A stretch of 64,000 bases of DNA from Vibrio methylphosphonaticus (lineage in GTDB: Bacteria > Pseudomonadota > Gammaproteobacteria > Enterobacterales > Vibrionaceae), in contig NZ_JAMKMS010000022.1 in NCBI RefSeq assembly GCF_023634655.1, positions 1-64,000 on the forward strand, written 5' to 3'. Position numbers and translations under genes: made by a program. Below are positions 60,904-64,000 of the stretch, in pieces; within the stretch, counting starts at the first letter, position 1, and every line of letters starts with the position of its first letter. The notes under the pieces are model-generated. The model ran no database searches. It was given only the letters and a program-made list of their open reading frames with translations, and was not told the DNA's origin.

Positions 60904-63321
60904 ATGTCAGAAAATTACGATTCATCGAGTATTAAAGTACTAAAGGGTCTGGATGCAGTACGTAAGCGTCCGGGAATGTACATCGGCGACACGGACGATG
61001 GAACCGGTCTGCACCACATGGTTTTTGAGGTGGTTGACAACTCAATAGATGAAGCGTTGGCTGGTCACTGTAATGACATCATTGTGACTATCCATGAGGA
61101 CAGCTCGGTTTCTGTTCGCGATGATGGTCGTGGTATCCCTACGGAGCTGCATCCAGAAGAGCAAGTTTCTGCTGCGGAAGTTATCATGACGGTACTTCAC
61201 GCTGGTGGTAAGTTTGATGATAACTCATACAAAGTATCTGGTGGCCTACACGGTGTAGGTGTTTCGGTAGTAAATGCTCTGTCTAAGCAAGTGACGTTGA
61301 CTATCCATCGTGGTGGAAAAACTCATACTCAAACTTACCATCATGGTGAGCCGCAAGCGCCACTAGCAGTAGTAGGTGATACCGATAAAACGGGTACTGA
61401 GATTCGTTTCTGGCCAAGTGAAGAGACATTCACGAACATCGAATTCCATTATGATATTTTGGCGAAGCGTCTTCGAGAGCTCTCTTTCTTGAATTCAGGT
61501 GTTTCTATCAAGCTTATTGATAAACGCGAAGAAGACAAAATGGATCACTTCATGTTTGAAGGTGGTATCCAAGCGTTTGTTGAGCATCTAAATACCAATA
61601 AAACGCCGATCATTCAAAAAATATTCCACTTCGATTTTGAGCGCGAAGATGGCATTACCGTCGAAGTTGCAATGCAATGGAATGATGGTTACCAAGAGAA
61701 CATCTACTGTTTCACTAACAACATTCCTCAACGTGATGGTGGTACCCACTTAGCAGGTTTCCGTTCGGCACTAACACGTACGCTGAACACCTTTATGGAC
61801 AAAGAGGGCTTTTCTAAGAAAGCTAAAACATCGACATCTGGCGATGATGCTCGTGAAGGTTTAACCGCGATTGTTTCTGTGAAAGTACCTGATCCTAAAT
61901 TCTCAAGCCAAACGAAAGATAAACTGGTTTCTTCTGAAGTGAAGTCAGCGGTTGAATCGGCAATGAACGAAAAACTGTCTGAATTCCTTGCGGAAAACCC
62001 AGGTGAAGCGAAGATAGTTTGTTCAAAAATTATTGATGCAGCACGTGCTCGTGATGCCGCTCGTAAAGCTCGTGAGATGACTCGTCGTAAAGGCGCGTTA
62101 GATTTAGCTGGTTTACCAGGTAAGCTTGCCGATTGCCAAGAAAAAGACCCTGCATTGTCTGAACTATACATTGTGGAAGGGGACTCTGCTGGCGGATCAG
62201 CCAAGCAGGGGCGTAACCGTAAGAACCAAGCAATTTTGCCACTGAAAGGTAAAATTCTAAACGTTGAGAAAGCACGCTTTGACAAGATGTTGTCTTCCCA
62301 AGAAGTTGCGACGCTAATTACTGCGTTGGGCTGTGGTATTGGCCGCGATGAATATAACCCAGACAAACTGCGTTATCACAACATCATCATCATGACCGAT
62401 GCCGACGTGGATGGATCGCACATCCGTACGCTACTTTTGACGTTCTTCTATCGTCAAATGCCTGAGCTTATTGAGCGCGGCTACATCTATATTGCACAAC
62501 CGCCACTTTACAAAGTGAAGAAAGGTAAACAAGAGCAATACATCAAAGATGAAGACGCTATGAACCAGTATCAGGTGGCGTTGGCTTTGGATAATGCCGC
62601 GTTGCATGTTAACCCTGAAGCACCCGCTTTTGCTGGCGAAGGGCTAGAGAAATTGGTACAGCAGTACAATACGGGCATTAAACTGGTTGATCGTATGAGT
62701 CGTCGTTACCCGCGTGCGTTGGTACACGAATTGATCTACGTACCTCGCCTTACTGCGGAGCAATGTCATGATGATGCCGCGGTTGAAGCATGGGGCAAGC
62801 AACTTGTTGAGCAACTTAATGCCAAAGAAGCGGGCGCGAGCCAATACAGCTTAGAGGTTGAAAAACACGAAGAGCTAGGGTTGAGTGTACCGAAGGTTGT
62901 GGTTCGTACCCATGGTGTGACGTATGAGCATGTCTTGAGTGTTGACCTTATCAACTCGAAAGAATTTAGCAAGTTAGCGGATCTATCTGAAGCGCTAGAA
63001 GGCTTAATTGAAGAGGGCGCTTATATTAAACGTGGTGAGCGTACTCAGCCTGTTTCTAGTTTTGTTGAAGCGTTAGAGTGGTTAGTGAAAGAGTCTCGTC
63101 GTGGTCTTAGCCTACAACGATACAAAGGTCTGGGTGAGATGAACCCCGATCAACTTTGGGAAACGACCATGGACCCTGAAACTCGCCGCATGATGCAGGT
63201 GACGATCGAAGATGCTGTTGGCGCTGATTTACTGTTCACTACGCTAATGGGTGATCAAGTTGAACCGCGTCGTAACTTCATTGAAGAGAATGCTCTAAAA
63301 GTAGCAAACTTGGATGTGTAG
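60904..63321 (+). CDS. gyrB: DNA gyrase subunit B
   Basis: An 805-residue type IIA topoisomerase ATPase subunit. GHKL ATPase (about 1-220) with VDNSIDEALAGHC and DDGRGIP, transducer domain (about 220-390), TOPRIM with EGDSAGGSAKQGRNR (from E424) and DADVDGSHIRTLLLTFF, and the gram-negative insert before the C-terminal QRYKGLGEMNPDQLWETTMDP. Length matches E. coli (804). Last gene of the dnaA cluster. Confidence 0.98.
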   Translation: MSENYDSSSIKVLKGLDAVRKRPGMYIGDTDDGTGLHHMVFEVVDNSIDEALAGHCNDIIVTIHEDSSVSVRDDGRGIPTELHPEEQVSAAEVIMTVLHAGGKFDDNSYKVSGGLHGVGVSVVNALSKQVTLTIHRGGKTHTQTYHHGEPQAPLAVVGDTDKTGTEIRFWPSEETFTNIEFHYDILAKRLRELSFLNSGVSIKLIDKREEDKMDHFMFEGGIQAFVEHLNTNKTPIIQKIFHFDFEREDGITVEVAMQWNDGYQENIYCFTNNIPQRDGGTHLAGFRSALTRTLNTFMDKEGFSKKAKTSTSGDDAREGLTAIVSVKVPDPKFSSQTKDKLVSSEVKSAVESAMNEKLSEFLAENPGEAKIVCSKIIDAARARDAARKAREMTRRKGALDLAGLPGKLADCQEKDPALSELYIVEGDSAGGSAKQGRNRKNQAILPLKGKILNVEKARFDKMLSSQEVATLITALGCGIGRDEYNPDKLRYHNIIIMTDADVDGSHIRTLLLTFFYRQMPELIERGYIYIAQPPLYKVKKGKQEQYIKDEDAMNQYQVALALDNAALHVNPEAPAFAGEGLEKLVQQYNTGIKLVDRMSRRYPRALVHELIYVPRLTAEQCHDDAAVEAWGKQLVEQLNAKEAGASQYSLEVEKHEELGLSVPKVVVRTHGVTYEHVLSVDLINSKEFSKLADLSEALEGLIEEGAYIKRGERTQPVSSFVEALEWLVKESRRGLSLQRYKGLGEMNPDQLWETTMDPETRRMMQVTIEDAVGADLLFTTLMGDQVEPRRNFIEENALKVANLDV

Positions 63322-63346
63322 TGTGCTTACAGTGTAAGTAATAGAG

Positions 63347-63374
63347 AAACGCTGCCTTTGGGTGGCGTTTTTTG
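63347..63374 (+). terminator. Intrinsic terminator of gyrB
   Basis: AAACGCTGCC (63347-63356), loop TTTG, GGTGGCGTTT (63361-63370) with two G-T wobbles, followed by TTTG. Confidence 0.85.
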
Positions 63375-63493
63375 TTTCTGGGAGAGCGGCTATTTATCAC
63401 GGTACCGCTACAGCTCGCCAGCGTGCATATATTCTCGTTAGACTTAATTATCGATGATGGTTTGTCACTGGATCCATCTTTTTTTGCTATCGA

Positions 63494-63522
63494 CTTGAAT
63501 CTGAATGCTATCGTCCCTATAT
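63494..63522 (+). promoter_or_regulatory. Sigma-32-like heat-shock promoter upstream of ibpA
   Basis: CTTGAAT (63494-63500), 14-bp spacer, CCCTATAT (63515-63522) match sigma-32 elements (CTTGAAA and CCCCATNT) at 6/7 and 7/8 fixed-or-near positions with correct spacing. It would give a leader of about 195 nt. The rest of 63375-63726 holds no gene I can support. Confidence 0.68.
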
Positions 63523-63671
63523 CTATTATTGAAGAGGATGCCAAATTATTGGGCCTTTGATATCGCTGGCGTAACATCGCTCATGAGAGGATGACTGCGC
63601 AGCTCACAACTTGATATAGCCCACCACCATGTAGGTCGATGTACAACATATCGAACATGATATTGGGATGA

Positions 63672-63722
63672 CTTAGTCGCCATACTAATGCTGACTAAGA
63701 CTATTGCTTAATGAAAGGATAG
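63672..63722 (+). promoter_or_regulatory. ROSE-like RNA thermometer in the ibpA leader
   Basis: The final hairpin pairs CTATTGCT (63701-63708) with AGGATAG (63716-63722), leaving one G (63706) unpaired opposite the Shine-Dalgarno AAGGA. UUGCU against AGGA with the extra G is the diagnostic ROSE motif. A second hairpin, CTTAGTC/GACTAAG (63672-63678 / 63692-63698), lies just upstream. Melting at high temperature would free the ribosome-binding site. Confidence 0.78.
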
Positions 63723-63726
63723 TATG

Positions 63727-64000
63727 ATGAGAACTGTAGATTTTTCCCCCCTATACCGTAACGCCATTGGTTTTGACCGTCTGTTTAACTTGATGGAAGC
63801 CAACACATCGAAGAATTCTTCTGGTGGTTATCCACCGTATAACATTGAACAGCAAGACGAGAACAAATACCGCATTACGATGGCCGTCGCGGGTTTTGCT
63901 GATGATCATTTAGATATTACTCAAAAAGAGAATATGTTAATTGTGCGTGGAGAGCGTCAGGCAGAAGAAAGTAAAAATTATATCTACCAAGGCATTGCAG
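63727..64000 (+). CDS. ibpA: Small heat shock protein IbpA (5' part)
   Basis: The first 91 codons of an Hsp20 chaperone, cut by the window end. N-terminus RTVDFSPLYRNAIGFDRLFNL is the IbpA signature, and the alpha-crystallin domain begins near residue 32 (YPPYNIEQQDENKYRITMAVAGF). It binds unfolded proteins at inclusion bodies and hands them to DnaK/ClpB. Start at 63727 (AAAGGA 6 nt upstream) is preferred over the adjacent ATG at 63724. Expression is probably controlled by sigma-32 and by the leader thermometer. Confidence 0.93.
   Translation, partial: MRTVDFSPLYRNAIGFDRLFNLMEANTSKNSSGGYPPYNIEQQDENKYRITMAVAGFADDHLDITQKENMLIVRGERQAEESKNYIYQGIA

Noticed and set aside
61705..61722. TGTTTCAC in gyrB as a parS
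   Set aside because: Left half-site is perfect but the right half does not follow the palindrome.
61728..62366. 212-codon ORF antisense to gyrB
   Set aside because: Shadow of a highly biased coding sequence; no motif, no ribosome-binding site.
63372..63560. 62-codon plus-strand frame between gyrB and ibpA
   Set aside because: Non-ATG start next to the gyrB terminator, no ribosome-binding site, and it overlaps the sigma-32-like promoter; could be a decayed remnant but nothing supports a gene.
63610..63632. CTTGATA followed by CACCATGT as an alternative heat-shock promoter
   Set aside because: The spacer is only 8 bp, too short for sigma-32; the pair at 63494-63522 has the correct 14 bp.
1..64000. 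CRISPR array, prophage, transposon or toxin-antitoxin/defence island
   Set aside because: No regularly spaced repeats, integrases, transposases or defence-type gene clusters are visible; nearly all genes are conserved housekeeping genes in their usual order.

Overview
The window is about 64 kb of conserved chromosomal core from a gamma-proteobacterium, almost certainly a Vibrio or close Vibrionaceae relative, spanning the replication origin of the large chromosome. The evidence is the order mnmG-oriC-mioC-mnmE-yidC-yidD-rnpA-rpmH-[cystine-type ABC operon]-dnaA-dnaN-recF-gyrB-ibpA on one side and rsmG-parA-parB-atpIBEFHAGDC-glmU on the other. A pair of DUF2860 outer-membrane-type proteins and the def-fmt-rsmB-trkA-trkH block with dprA/smg/topoisomerase-zinc-finger/purEK also point there. 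I see no prophage, insertion sequence, CRISPR array or tRNA.

Layout. 1-120: P1-type promoter of a ribosomal RNA operon that runs leftward out of the window. 0.2-5.8 kb: gamma carbonic anhydrase, the tsaC-hemF-aroE-DUF1488 group, and purEK under a PurR operator. 5.2-16 kb: zinc-finger protein, smg, dprA and a LysM protein on the minus strand; def-fmt-rsmB-trkA-trkH on the plus strand; a hemolysin-III-like and a Spo0M-like gene. 16.2-20.2 kb: an overlooked 55-residue basic ORF with its own terminator, yihD, ccoG, srkA, dsbA. 20.3-22.5 kb: two DUF2860 genes. 22.4-30.8 kb: comM and the ilvGMEDA operon with a leader peptide and attenuator. 30.9-36.6 kb: less conserved stretch with a diguanylate cyclase, punR/punC and a divergent solute-binding-protein/permease pair. 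36.7-49.6 kb: glmU, the F1Fo ATP synthase operon, parB-parA, rsmG-mnmG, all minus strand. 49.7-50.1 kb: oriC with three GATC-start 13-mers, five DnaA boxes and 12 GATC sites. 50.1-56.8 kb: mioC, mnmE, yidC-yidD-rnpA-rpmH and the cystine-type transporter. 57.2-63.3 kb: dnaA-dnaN-recF-gyrB. 63.7 kb to the end: 5' part of ibpA with a sigma-32-like promoter and a ROSE-like RNA thermometer.

Functionally this is replication initiation (oriC, DnaA, DnaN, GyrB), origin partition (ParAB and a candidate parS inside recF), energy supply (ATP synthase), translation and tRNA modification (RpmH, RnpA, MnmEG, RsmB, RsmG, Def, Fmt, TsaC), envelope biogenesis (YidC/YidD, GlmU, DsbA) and branched-chain amino acid synthesis. 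Two natural-transformation genes (dprA, comM) also lie here. Most genes are ordinary. The novelty lies in non-coding structure: two exact FNR-type boxes and repeated motifs upstream of atpI, a long inverted repeat upstream of glmU, a 26-bp palindrome beside the hemolysin-III gene, terminators sharing one stem, the ibpA thermosensor, and the unannotated small ORF. No clearly new multi-gene system is evident.
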